Assembly (NCBI GenBank): GCA_023382535.1
Contig: JAHDWA010000004.1
Span: forward strand, 17,542-81,541
From: Anaerolineae bacterium
Lineage (GTDB): Bacteria; Chloroflexota; Anaerolineae; 4572-78; J111
Direction of reading: 5' to 3'
DNA: 64,000 nt
A program made the translations under genes and the position numbers. This document shows positions 8,821-18,288 of the stretch, piece after piece. Under the pieces are notes generated by a model. That model was given only the letters and a program-made list of their open reading frames with translations, did not search any database and had not been told where the DNA came from. Each line of letters begins with the position of its first letter. Within the stretch, counting starts at the first letter, position 1.

Positions 8821-9654
8821 TTAACCCGTGAGTTGTTCTTCGTCAATCTGCGGTCGCTCAGCGATATATCGCAAGATCGGATTCGCTGATATTTCCCTAT
8901 GGTGAGATATGGGGCGATAGATACGTACGAATCCAACAAATAGAATATAGCCGATTGTGACACCAACTATATTGAATATCACATCATTGATGTCGGCAAT
9001 GCGGAAAGTAATTTTTGCTATGAATCCCGTTATCAACTGCAAAAACTCGATAACGATACTAAAGAGTGCACCAATAACAACTATCTTCTTCATGCGCAAA
9101 TTCGTAATGAACGGCAGTCCGAAGCCGAATGGAATCAGAAGCATAATGTTTAGAAGCGATGTTTTCAGATCCTGAGGGGTGAGTGTGATAAGCGGGATAA
9201 GATTAATATCTTTTCCAACCGTTTGTCCATTCAGGATAAGGTCTGGCATAAAATACTTTAGAAGAATTAGAGATTGAAATTGAAATAGTGTGTAATCCAG
9301 AACCTTAACTATGTAGACGTAGAATATAGTGAAGAATATCAAATATACGAGGCTTTTCTTTTTCTTCAACCAAAGAAACGTGACGATACAGATCCAAATC
9401 AAAGCAAAAAGAAGTACAGTCAGTAAATCAAAATACATGATAAGTTCCTGAAAATAATATTGTTGAGCAATATTATATAGCGCCGTTCCTGAAACGATGT
9501 CTGACAGTGTTACCCTTGAGTCCGCCACCTCGCCTAAGACGAATTGAGACGGCCACTGAAAGATCAAACACAGCACGAAGCCGACGAGCGAGACAATCGA
9601 AATCATAACAGCAGTAGAAATAAGCCGCTGGTTTGCACTACTTGCCTTGAGCAT
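8821..9654 (-). CDS. VanZ-like family membrane protein
   Basis: A 277-residue protein with six or so membrane helices. The C-terminal half carries the VanZ-like pattern: NIMLLIPFGFGLPF, then GALFSIVIEFLQLITG, then DINDVIFNIVGVTIGYILF. VanZ gives low-level teicoplanin resistance in enterococci, but most homologues have no proven role. The start is ATG 9654 because GGGAG lies 9 bp upstream; the ATG eight codons earlier has no ribosome site. AT-rich relative to the neighbouring GC-rich blocks. Confidence 0.8.
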   Translation of the reverse strand: MLKASSANQRLISTAVMISIVSLVGFVLCLIFQWPSQFVLGEVADSRVTLSDIVSGTALYNIAQQYYFQELIMYFDLLTVLLFALIWICIVTFLWLKKKKSLVYLIFFTIFYVYIVKVLDYTLFQFQSLILLKYFMPDLILNGQTVGKDINLIPLITLTPQDLKTSLLNIMLLIPFGFGLPFITNLRMKKIVVIGALFSIVIEFLQLITGFIAKITFRIADINDVIFNIVGVTIGYILFVGFVRIYRPISHHREISANPILRYIAERPQIDEEQLTG

Positions 9655-9699
9655 TCTTATGTCTCCCTTTTTTACCATAAAATTTTGTCTTTAGTCCAC

Positions 9700-9960
9700 G
9701 TGAATGCCGAGTCCAGGCGGTCGCGTGCAAGCTCAGGTCAGGCAAGCAGAACGGGCCAACGCTGGTTAATCAGGCCCGGTCCAAAATGGATACGTAGCCA
9801 GGCTACATTGTCAAGCGAAACGTAGTAACCCCTCGAATGGATACCGGGCCCAAGGGAAGCAGCAGCCTCTCCGGTTCGGAAGCAGCGGCGGGGTCAGCGA
9901 TGGCCCCGCCGACTGTAACTTGGGCGGCGTGGGAGTATGTGATTGCCAAGCATCGCAAAC
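9700..9960 (+). ncRNA. GC-rich structured RNA block resembling group II intron 5' domains
   Basis: No protein frame is convincing. The block is much GC-richer than its AT-rich flanks and is packed with short helices: GGGCC with GGCCC (about 9753-9777), GTAGCC with GGCTAC (9793-9806), and GGCGGGG with CCCCGCC (9887-9910). It starts with GTGAATGCC and contains GTCAGGCAAGCAGAA, AAGCGAAACGTAGTAACC and similar strings that I recall from domain I of bacterial group II introns. No reverse transcriptase gene or domain V follows, so it would be a remnant. The assignment rests on pattern memory and is uncertain. Confidence 0.35.
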
Positions 9961-9967
9961 CGCATTT

Positions 9968-10330
9968 CTAAAAAACTCCGAGAAAGCGCAACACGGTGAT
10001 CAGAACGGCGATCAGAACACCAGCACCTATAAAAAAAATAGGCCAGATGTTGCCAATCAACCATGCGACAGGGCCGACTTTATATCCCAAGGATTCCAAT
10101 TTAGACTGGAGTTCTCCAACAGTCGGCTCAGTCAAAGTGCTACCATCGGGAAAGACAAGCGTAGGTACGTTTTCATTACCGTTATTGATAGCGCGAACAC
10201 GATCGGCGGCAACGCTATCCTGATGAATGTCAATATATTCAAACTTGACCTTCGATTGTGTTAGTAGCCCTTTGACTGGCCCGAGGGCTGGGCAGGTTGG
10301 GTGACCGTAGACAATAATTGCGTCCAGCAT
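9968..10330 (-). CDS. Membrane-anchored one-cysteine glutaredoxin-like protein
   Basis: A 120-residue protein. Residues 1-80 form a glutaredoxin/thioredoxin fold: IIVYGHPTCPALGPVKGLL gives the first strand and an active site CPAL with a single cysteine. NVPTLVFPDGSTLTEPT holds the conserved cis-Pro loop. The C-terminal 30 residues (WLIGNIWPIFFIGAGVLIAV) form a membrane helix, so the redox domain is tethered. It starts immediately after the stop of the 41-codon gene upstream. Substrate unknown. Confidence 0.8.
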   Translation of the reverse strand: MLDAIIVYGHPTCPALGPVKGLLTQSKVKFEYIDIHQDSVAADRVRAINNGNENVPTLVFPDGSTLTEPTVGELQSKLESLGYKVGPVAWLIGNIWPIFFIGAGVLIAVLITVLRFLGVF

Positions 10331-10456
10331 TTATCCCACTCCTAATGCAATCTTGTTTAGTGCCACACCGAGGACGGCTTCGATTCCAATGCCGATTGCA
10401 ACTCCTAAACCTAATTTATTCGCACTCATCGGTTGTGAAGGCGGTTTTTGTTTCAT
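10331..10456 (-). CDS. Small glycine-zipper-like membrane peptide (41 aa)
   Basis: A 41-codon frame: MKQKPPSQPMSANKLGLG, then a single hydrophobic Gly/Ala-rich helix (GVAIGIGIEAVLGVALNKIA). Its TAA is directly followed by the ATG of the glutaredoxin gene, so the two are coupled. The GxxxG-like spacing suggests a helix that packs against another membrane helix, perhaps the glutaredoxin anchor. No strong ribosome site is present (AGAGAAATCAGCC). Small Gly-zipper proteins are common, and none is functionally tied to this one. Confidence 0.6.
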   Translation of the reverse strand: MKQKPPSQPMSANKLGLGVAIGIGIEAVLGVALNKIALGVG

Positions 10457-10920
10457 GGCTGATTTCTCTTTGTTTTACTTCAAGATTGAGAAGAGTGCGG
10501 GCTGATTTGACCGGCCGGCTATGATACCCTCTGGCTGAGGCCAAAAATAAGACCGATACAAGCCCTGATGACGACCGTTTACCCCGGTCTGCCTCGCGCT
10601 GCAACGTGGTTCCTGCTTCAAGGGTGATTTGCCCCCTGGCGGCGAGCTTGCTCGACCCCGATTAAGAAACTACTCCATATTATTTGGAGGGAACGGCCGA
10701 GAAGACGAATAAAGAAGAGCCAGACCCGCCTGACCTTGAAAATAGGGTGGGGTTTTTGAGTTGGAAAACGGTTGACCTGCGGCAAGACCGATCTAAAATC
10801 CTCTGACCGCACCCCTAGATAGTGCGGTTTACTTGTCCCACCTACCCTAGATATTGTAACCCTTCAACCCCAACCCCCGACGCAAGGTTTCTTAAGAACC
10901 GCTTGTTAGGTGCGCTTCCC
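10457..10920. other. 464-bp stretch without a supported gene
   Basis: I see no convincing gene or RNA. Short open frames here lack ribosome sites and recognisable sequence. GC content drops toward the right end, where the AT-rich cassette begins. Decayed mobile DNA is possible, given the intron-like block and the integrase remnant on either side. Confidence 0.4.
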
Positions 10921-11865
10921 CTACGTTACGAGATTTTCATTTGAGAATATGTTTAATATCAATGTCTCTAAATGAGCAGCAACTTGGTTAGGGCCGACAG
11001 ATAATGAGTTTGGATGCCCACAACTATTACGGAGTTGAAGACATTTTTTAAGTTCGAGCTTCACGTTATTACCAATAACTGATAGGTATTCTAATACATC
11101 TAATAATTCAGATTCCTTCATCTGACCTAAATCGTCTACACTTTGGGCATCTCGCCATTTTGGGTTACGACGTTTGGCCTCAATATTAAAATCGGTTAAT
11201 CGTTTATTGATAATATGGTTTTGAAGCACAGATACAGTACCTACCCAAGACAGAACAACTGCTGCTCGAAATAGTTTATTTTCAAAACAAGCAATAGCCT
11301 CTTGTATAAATTCAATACTATTCTCATCTCCAATATCAGTTAAGTGTTTCTTCAATTCGAGGATAACATCTTTTGCAAGTCGATTTAGTGATTGTGAGGT
11401 ATCCTCTTCAGATATATCAAGCGATTTCTTAATATCTACTAATGTATTAGCCGTTTTTTCTAAAGAGAGTTCTAATTTAGCTTTGATTGCTTTTCTTTTG
11501 TCAGGCCACTCGTGCAAACTTTTCCAGAAACCTCTCTTTTCGGGCATCTCATGAAATAACTTGAGGGCTTCTTGATTGCTCGATATTGCTCGCTCAATAG
11601 CCTTTCCCACAAATAGTGATACCCTTATAGGCACTTCCTTATCAAGTTCAAAACTCTTTAGTGATTCTCGAATATCTTGAACTGCTTCTAATGCATCTTT
11701 TACAGCAGCTTCTAAACGCGGAAATGAAGCCTCGATAGCATACATGTTAGTACCACCAGGGCGTTCATTATCGGCATACTCTAAAAGGAAGGTAACTGTC
11801 TTATCTGCTGTTTTTATATTTTGTAGTGCTCTGTTGACTGCATTCTCTAACAAATGTTTCCTCAT
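10921..11865 (-). CDS. HEPN-like domain protein paired with M41 protease
   Basis: A 314-residue, lysine-rich helical protein in AT-rich DNA. The first 190 residues are charged helices without a known fold. The C-terminal third (about 195-314) looks like a HEPN helical bundle: AIACFENKLFRAAVVLSWVG, then LQLRNSCGHPNSL with Arg279-x4-His284, the Rx4-6H motif typical of HEPN ribonucleases. HEPN proteins often act as RNases in toxin-antitoxin and antiphage systems. The start overlaps the protease stop by 4 bp (ATGA), so the pair is co-translated. An RNase activity here is inference; an inactive pHEPN is also possible. Confidence 0.65.
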   Translation of the reverse strand: MRKHLLENAVNRALQNIKTADKTVTFLLEYADNERPGGTNMYAIEASFPRLEAAVKDALEAVQDIRESLKSFELDKEVPIRVSLFVGKAIERAISSNQEALKLFHEMPEKRGFWKSLHEWPDKRKAIKAKLELSLEKTANTLVDIKKSLDISEEDTSQSLNRLAKDVILELKKHLTDIGDENSIEFIQEAIACFENKLFRAAVVLSWVGTVSVLQNHIINKRLTDFNIEAKRRNPKWRDAQSVDDLGQMKESELLDVLEYLSVIGNNVKLELKKCLQLRNSCGHPNSLSVGPNQVAAHLETLILNIFSNENLVT

Positions 11866-12359
11866 AATAAAGATGTATCCATTTTGGGGTCACAAATAAT
11901 CTGTACAATCTCTTCTCCACTAAGAAAACATTTATCCTCTTTAACCAAAATGTTAGTTAGTACCTCTACAAGTGACCAATTTTCATTTAGTAATATTTTT
12001 GCATGTTCTCTCAAAAGATGCTTTTGTTTCTCTTTGTCATCTCCAGTGAGATATTTTTTTAACAACTCGTCTGCTTTAACTTTATCGTCCACTCCTAACC
12101 CCCACGGACGGGAGGCTAAAGAGCCATATTTTATAATCTCTGCCGCCTCAGCAGCGTAATATACACAAACGGATTTTTCTGCTTCCTCAAATGAAGAAGG
12201 GTTATCACTACTATTGCTCTCAATATCTCCCACATAACCGTAGGTTTCATGTGGAAAAACTCTTATCTCTGAGACTTTAAATCCCATAAGATAAGCCATG
12301 ACAGCATGTCCGGCTTCATGATATGCAACTCTTTCTTTACTAGCTTTTGTAACCTTCAT
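11862..12359 (-). CDS. Stand-alone FtsH-type (M41-like) metalloprotease
   Basis: A 165-residue protein. HEAGHAVMAYLMG (residues 14-26) is the zinc HExxH helix of peptidase family M41. AAEAAEIIKYGS ... GVDDKVKADELL corresponds to the FtsH segment that supplies the third, acidic zinc ligand. The AAA+ motor and membrane helices of FtsH (about 600-650 residues) are absent, so it cannot unfold substrates itself and probably cleaves an accessible partner. It is the first gene of a two-gene operon with the HEPN-like protein. Three 40-bp-spaced repeats lie 90-230 bp upstream. AT-rich and without similarity to the flanks, so probably acquired. Confidence 0.8.
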   Translation of the reverse strand: MKVTKASKERVAYHEAGHAVMAYLMGFKVSEIRVFPHETYGYVGDIESNSSDNPSSFEEAEKSVCVYYAAEAAEIIKYGSLASRPWGLGVDDKVKADELLKKYLTGDDKEKQKHLLREHAKILLNENWSLVEVLTNILVKEDKCFLSGEEIVQIICDPKMDTSLL

Positions 12360-12450
12360 TCTTGATTTATTTTCATTTCAAAGTTGTTTGTTTGTAGTTA
12401 CCCCGCTCACAAATTTGTTGCGATTATTTGCGCACCTAACTATTTATTAA

Positions 12451-12586
12451 GCGAATGAACGTGCAGATATTGTGGCTGGACCGATTTTATCCGCATCCTG
12501 ATTCGCCTTTTATCCCATTTACCAGATTATCCGCACACCGATTCGCTTTTTCTGGTTTTTGTGATATTATCCGAACATACGTTCGT
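12451..12586. repeat. Iteron-like repeats, exact 40-bp period, plus one inverted copy
   Basis: Three direct 19-bp copies start at 12488, 12528 and 12568: TATCCGCATCCTGATTCGC, TATCCGCACACCGATTCGC and TATCCGAACATACGTTCGT. An inverted, degenerate copy lies at 12451-12469 (GCGAATGAACGTGCAGATA). The ends TATCCG and TTCG are kept while the middle varies. They occupy the region between the leftward protease/HEPN cassette and the rightward integrase remnant, so they could be operators or recombinase/replicator binding sites. Confidence 0.65.
12572..12585. promoter_or_regulatory. LexA/DinR-type SOS box
   Basis: CGAACATACGTTCG is a perfect 14-bp palindrome matching the Gram-positive LexA (DinR) consensus GAACNNNNGTTC. 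It overlaps the third iteron and lies about 100 bp upstream of an integron-type integrase remnant. Integron integrases in other bacteria are SOS-controlled. It may also face the leftward protease/HEPN promoter. Whether the host LexA uses this consensus is unknown. Confidence 0.5.
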
Positions 12587-12680
12587 GTTATCTGGACAAG
12601 TATCGGCTCATTTCATCTCATTTTATCCTAATTTAACTTCTTTTTCAATCAGGAGATTGCCCTCTGGAACATCAGCCCCT

Positions 12681-12839
12681 AAACTTCTTGACCGGGTCCG
12701 CAGCCCCATGCGGCAGCGCCATTACGCCCTCCGTGCTGAAAAAGCCTACCTCGGCTGGATCAAACGCTTCATCCTCTTTCATCACAAACGTCATCCCCAG
12801 GAGATGAGCGGCACCGAAATCGAAGCCTTCTTAACCCAC
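12681..12839 (+). pseudogene. Integron-type tyrosine integrase, N-terminal remnant
   Basis: The frame encodes KLLDRVRSPMRQRHYALRAE, KAYLGWIKRFILFHHKRHP and QEMSGTEIEAFLTH, a near-complete N-terminal SAM-like core-binding domain of IntI-type integrases. After FLTH the similarity ends, and the catalytic domain with its Arg-His-Arg-Tyr residues is absent. The open frame continues into unrelated sequence. It is therefore a truncated gene, a sign of past recombinase-driven insertion next to the AT-rich cassette. Confidence 0.75.
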
Positions 12840-12963
12840 CGTTTCAAAGCGGTTCACCAGCCTGCTTCAACAGGCTTCCATCTATGGCAGCCGGACGTTT
12901 TAACGCTCGGCGGGTGGCTCGCAACATCGCCTATCCCTAATCCTGGCTGTTCAGGAGGTAAGA

Positions 12964-13006
12964 GAAAAAAAGAGCCGCCGGTTAGAGGAACCGGCGGCTC
13001 TTTTTT
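12964..13006 (-). terminator. Rho-independent terminator of the beta-glucosidase operon
   Basis: A perfect 13-bp stem, AGAGCCGCCGGTT and AACCGGCGGCTCT, with loop AGAGG, is flanked by an A-run on the left and a T-run on the right, so it can work in both directions. It lies 8 bp beyond the stop of the minus-strand beta-glucosidase gene. Confidence 0.9.
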
Positions 13007-13013
13007 CTATAAC

Positions 13014-15311
<2,298 letters not shown>

Positions 15312-15319
<8 letters not shown>

Positions 15320-16274
15320 TCTTTTCGACCTCCTGCCAGCAGGCCACAAAGTGACCCGGCTCGACCTCGACGAAGGGGGGTTCCTCGCCGCACTTCTCAA
15401 AGGCAGCCGGACACCGTTCTCTGAAGCGGCAGCCGCCGGGCGGATGGAGCAGTTGCGGCGGGTTGCCGGGGATGCCGGTCAGTTTTCTCTCGGCATACCT
15501 CACCCCGACTTCCGGTAAGGATGAAATGAGCAGCCTGGTATACGGATGGCGGGGAGATTTGATGATCACCTCGGTCGAGGCTTTTTCGGCCAGCTTTCCG
15601 GCGTACATAACCATGATGCTGTCGGCAATCTGGTATAGGATGGACATGTCGTGGGTGATAAAGATGACGCTCTGGCAGCATTTCCGGTTGCGAAATTCGA
15701 CCAGCATCTCGGCGACGGCCTTTTGGCTGGACACATCCAGCGCCGAGGTGATCTCGTCGGCGATGAGCAGGGAGGGGTTCAGCAGCGTGGACAGCACCAT
15801 GACCATGCGCTGCTTCATGCCGCCGGACAGCTCGATCGGGTACATCTTCAGTACCTCGTGGGACAGTTTGACCAGGTCCAGCCGGCGCTTTAATTCCGGC
15901 AGCATGCTTTTGTAGCTGACCCCTCTCGATTCGAGCAGTTCCGCGATCATCTTGCCAATTTTGCGGGTCGGGTTCATAGCGCTCATGGCGTACTGGGGGA
16001 TGAGCGAAACCTTCTTGAAGCGGAAGGCGTTCATCTTCTCCGTGTCCCAGATCGGCAGCTCTTCGCCGTTCAGGGATACCCGGCCGCCGGCATATTTCAT
16101 GCGCGAGGTCAGGTGGATCAGGCTGTAGCCCAGGGTGGTCTTGCCACAGCCGGACTCGCCGGCCAGGCCCATAATTTCGCCATCGGCCACGCTAAACGTC
16201 GCGCCGTCCAGGGCCTTGACCTCCCCCGGCAGGGTTTGATAATAGACTCTAAGGTTTTCTACCTGTAAACTCAT
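15312..16274 (-). CDS. Oligopeptide/oligosaccharide ABC transporter ATP-binding protein (DppD-like)
   Basis: 320 residues. Walker A GESGCGKTT (about 39-47), signature LSGGMKQRMV and Walker B LLIADEITSALD. The C-terminal CRFRERCPAAFEKC cluster is typical of DppD/OppD. It forms the heterodimeric ATPase with the next gene, with which it overlaps by 8 bp. The permease gene lies 4 bp upstream. Confidence 0.9.
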
Positions 16275-16278
16275 AGTT

Positions 16279-17133
16279 CTACATCTCCCTGAGTTTCGGG
16301 TTGAAGACTTCGTCCAGCCCCACGTTCATCACGTACAGCGCGCCGACGATGACCGTGATCGCCACCCCCGGCGGGATGAACCACCACCAGATGCCCAGCA
16401 GCAGCGCGCCCCAGAGGACCGCATTGTTCATCATCAGCCCCAGCGACATCGCATCCGTTGGACCCAGCCCGATGAAATCCAGCGTGGCCGCGACGAGCAC
16501 CGCCCCGCCAAACTGGAGAATAAAGACCAGCAGCAGGTAGGACATCATGTTGGGCGCAACCTCGGTGAAGATGACCTTCATCGAGTTCATGCCGCTCATC
16601 CTGGCCAGATCCACAAAATCCCGGCTGCGCAGCGAGAACGTCTGCGCCCGGATGGCCCGGGCGGCCCAGGGCCAGGAGGTCAGCCCGATAAAGACGCTTT
16701 CGGCCAGAACGCCGCGCACTTCAAGATAAGCGACGATGATCAGCAGTACGGCCAGCGTGGGGATCACCAAGACAATGTTGGTGATCATGTTGAGGATTTC
16801 GTCAACCATCCCCCCCTTGTAACCGGCGGTAAAACCAACCAGGATGCCCAACAGCGTGCCCAGGCCGCCGCCGATAATTCCCACGATGAAGGAGGCTCTC
16901 AGGCCGTAGACGAACTGGGTAAAAACGTCCTGCCCAAAGGTGGTCGTGCCGAACCAGTATTCGGCGGAGGGCGGAGCGGCGCCCGGCCCGATATAATCCA
17001 GGGGGGCGTAGTCCGTAAGGAGGGGGCCAACCAGGGTCAGCACCACAAAAAAGAGCAGAATGGCCAGGCCGACCTTGAGTTTGTTGTTCCTCAGAGCAAA
17101 GTAGAGGATCTCATGTTTCTTCAGGTTTATCAT
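16279..17133 (-). CDS. Dpp-type ABC transporter permease (DppC-like)
   Basis: 284 residues with the OppC/DppC pattern: a cytoplasmic N-terminus, a first helix (about 20-40), a long periplasmic loop with FGTTTFGQDVFTQFVYGLR, then five helices. The EAA loop contains RDFVDLARMSGMNSMKVIF. It overlaps the DppB-like gene by 4 bp and pairs with it in the membrane. Confidence 0.9.
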   Translation of the reverse strand: MINLKKHEILYFALRNNKLKVGLAILLFFVVLTLVGPLLTDYAPLDYIGPGAAPPSAEYWFGTTTFGQDVFTQFVYGLRASFIVGIIGGGLGTLLGILVGFTAGYKGGMVDEILNMITNIVLVIPTLAVLLIIVAYLEVRGVLAESVFIGLTSWPWAARAIRAQTFSLRSRDFVDLARMSGMNSMKVIFTEVAPNMMSYLLLVFILQFGGAVLVAATLDFIGLGPTDAMSLGLMMNNAVLWGALLLGIWWWFIPPGVAITVIVGALYVMNVGLDEVFNPKLREM

Positions 17134-18122
17134 GCGGATTCACCTTGCATGCCCAAGCGGGTTCTCGGGTCAACGAACACGTAAGCGATATCAATCGCAA
17201 AATTGGCCAGCAGCACCCCGACGATGACGAACAGGAAGCACCCCTGGAGCAGGAAATAATCCCTGGTGTTTATCGCCTGCAGAATCAGGTATCCGATGCC
17301 GGGGTAGGCAAACACAATTTCGGTGGCCAGGGCGCCGGCCACAATGACCCCAAGCTGAAGCGCCAGCCCGGTGAGCTGGGGCAAGACCGCGTTTCTAAAA
17401 GCGTATTTTCTGACCAGCCTTCTGGGTGCTCCCAGCGCTTCGAGGTAATGGGAATAATCCGCTTCGAGTTCATAGATGATCATGTTCCGCATGCCAATGG
17501 CCCATCCCCCAAACTGCACCAGGAAGAGGGAGGCGAAGGGGAGGAACCAGTGCTGCAGCAGGCTCCAGACGAAGGCCCAGGAGAGATGCGGACTCATCGC
17601 GTTGCTGTAGGCCCCCGAAATGGGGAGGATACCCGCCACAATGCCTAACGCCCAGGCCAGGATCATCGCCAGCCACATGTAAGGCGTCGCCGTCAGGATG
17701 TACCCCAGCGGCAGTACGGTGTTGTCCAGCCGTTTGGAGCGCGCGGCGAAAGCGCCGAACCAGTTGCCCGCTAACCAGCTCAACAAGATCGCCGGGATCA
17801 GCAGCAGCAGGCTGAAGGGCACGGCTCTCATAATGACCCTTGTTACCGGCACCGGAAACACATACACACTTATTCCGAGGTCACCCTGAAAAAGGGCGAT
17901 CCAGAAATTAAGGTATTGCTGCCAGAGAGGGACATCCAGGCCAAAGATTTTAGTGTAGTAATCGTGCATTAACTCAGCCGACTCGGCGAATGAACCGGCC
18001 CGTGCCATCAATACGTCAACCGGGTTGCCGGGCATAAAGTGCGGAATCATCCAATCAATCGTCACGGCAACAAAAAACGTGAGGGCATAAATGAGGAGTT
18101 TTCTTCTGAAGTAGCGGCCCAC
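17130..18122 (-). CDS. Dpp-type ABC transporter permease (DppB-like)
   Basis: 330 residues, six membrane helices, with the OppB-type N-terminal helix and PHFMPGNPVDVLM loop and an EAA-like loop ALGAPRRLVRKYAFRNA. The start is GTG 18122, 4 bp after AAGGAGG; upstream in-frame codons lie inside the terminator-like hairpin that separates this gene from the binding-protein gene. Confidence 0.88.
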   Translation of the reverse strand: MGRYFRRKLLIYALTFFVAVTIDWMIPHFMPGNPVDVLMARAGSFAESAELMHDYYTKIFGLDVPLWQQYLNFWIALFQGDLGISVYVFPVPVTRVIMRAVPFSLLLLIPAILLSWLAGNWFGAFAARSKRLDNTVLPLGYILTATPYMWLAMILAWALGIVAGILPISGAYSNAMSPHLSWAFVWSLLQHWFLPFASLFLVQFGGWAIGMRNMIIYELEADYSHYLEALGAPRRLVRKYAFRNAVLPQLTGLALQLGVIVAGALATEIVFAYPGIGYLILQAINTRDYFLLQGCFLFVIVGVLLANFAIDIAYVFVDPRTRLGMQGESA

Positions 18123-18135
18123 ATTGCCTCCTTCT

Positions 18136-18179
18136 AAAAAATACCGCCCCTCCTCCCGCAAACTCAGAAGGAGGGGCGG
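18136..18179 (-). terminator. Partial terminator between binding-protein and permease genes
   Basis: On the minus strand an 11-bp GC-rich stem (CCGCCCCTCCT with AGGAGGGGCGG, 14-nt loop) is followed by TATTTTTT. It lies after the binding-protein gene and before the permease ribosome site. Such leaky terminators keep binding-protein mRNA more abundant than permease mRNA. Confidence 0.7.
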
Positions 18180-18288
18180 GTCTGGTTCACGACATCAGGT
18201 GTTGAACTGCATCGTGAAGTGTCCCTATAGCTGCGCTCGCATACGCTCGCAAAACTGGAACGCAGCCAGGAGGGCCGATAAGGGAATC

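Noticed and set aside
12488..12586. Regularly spaced repeats that could be a CRISPR array
   Set aside because: Only three copies, the repeat centre varies, the spacers are about 21 bp, and no cas gene is near.
12840..13013. Continuation of the integrase frame toward the beta-glucosidase gene
   Set aside because: After FLTH the reading loses all integrase similarity and runs through a terminator hairpin, so it is not coding.
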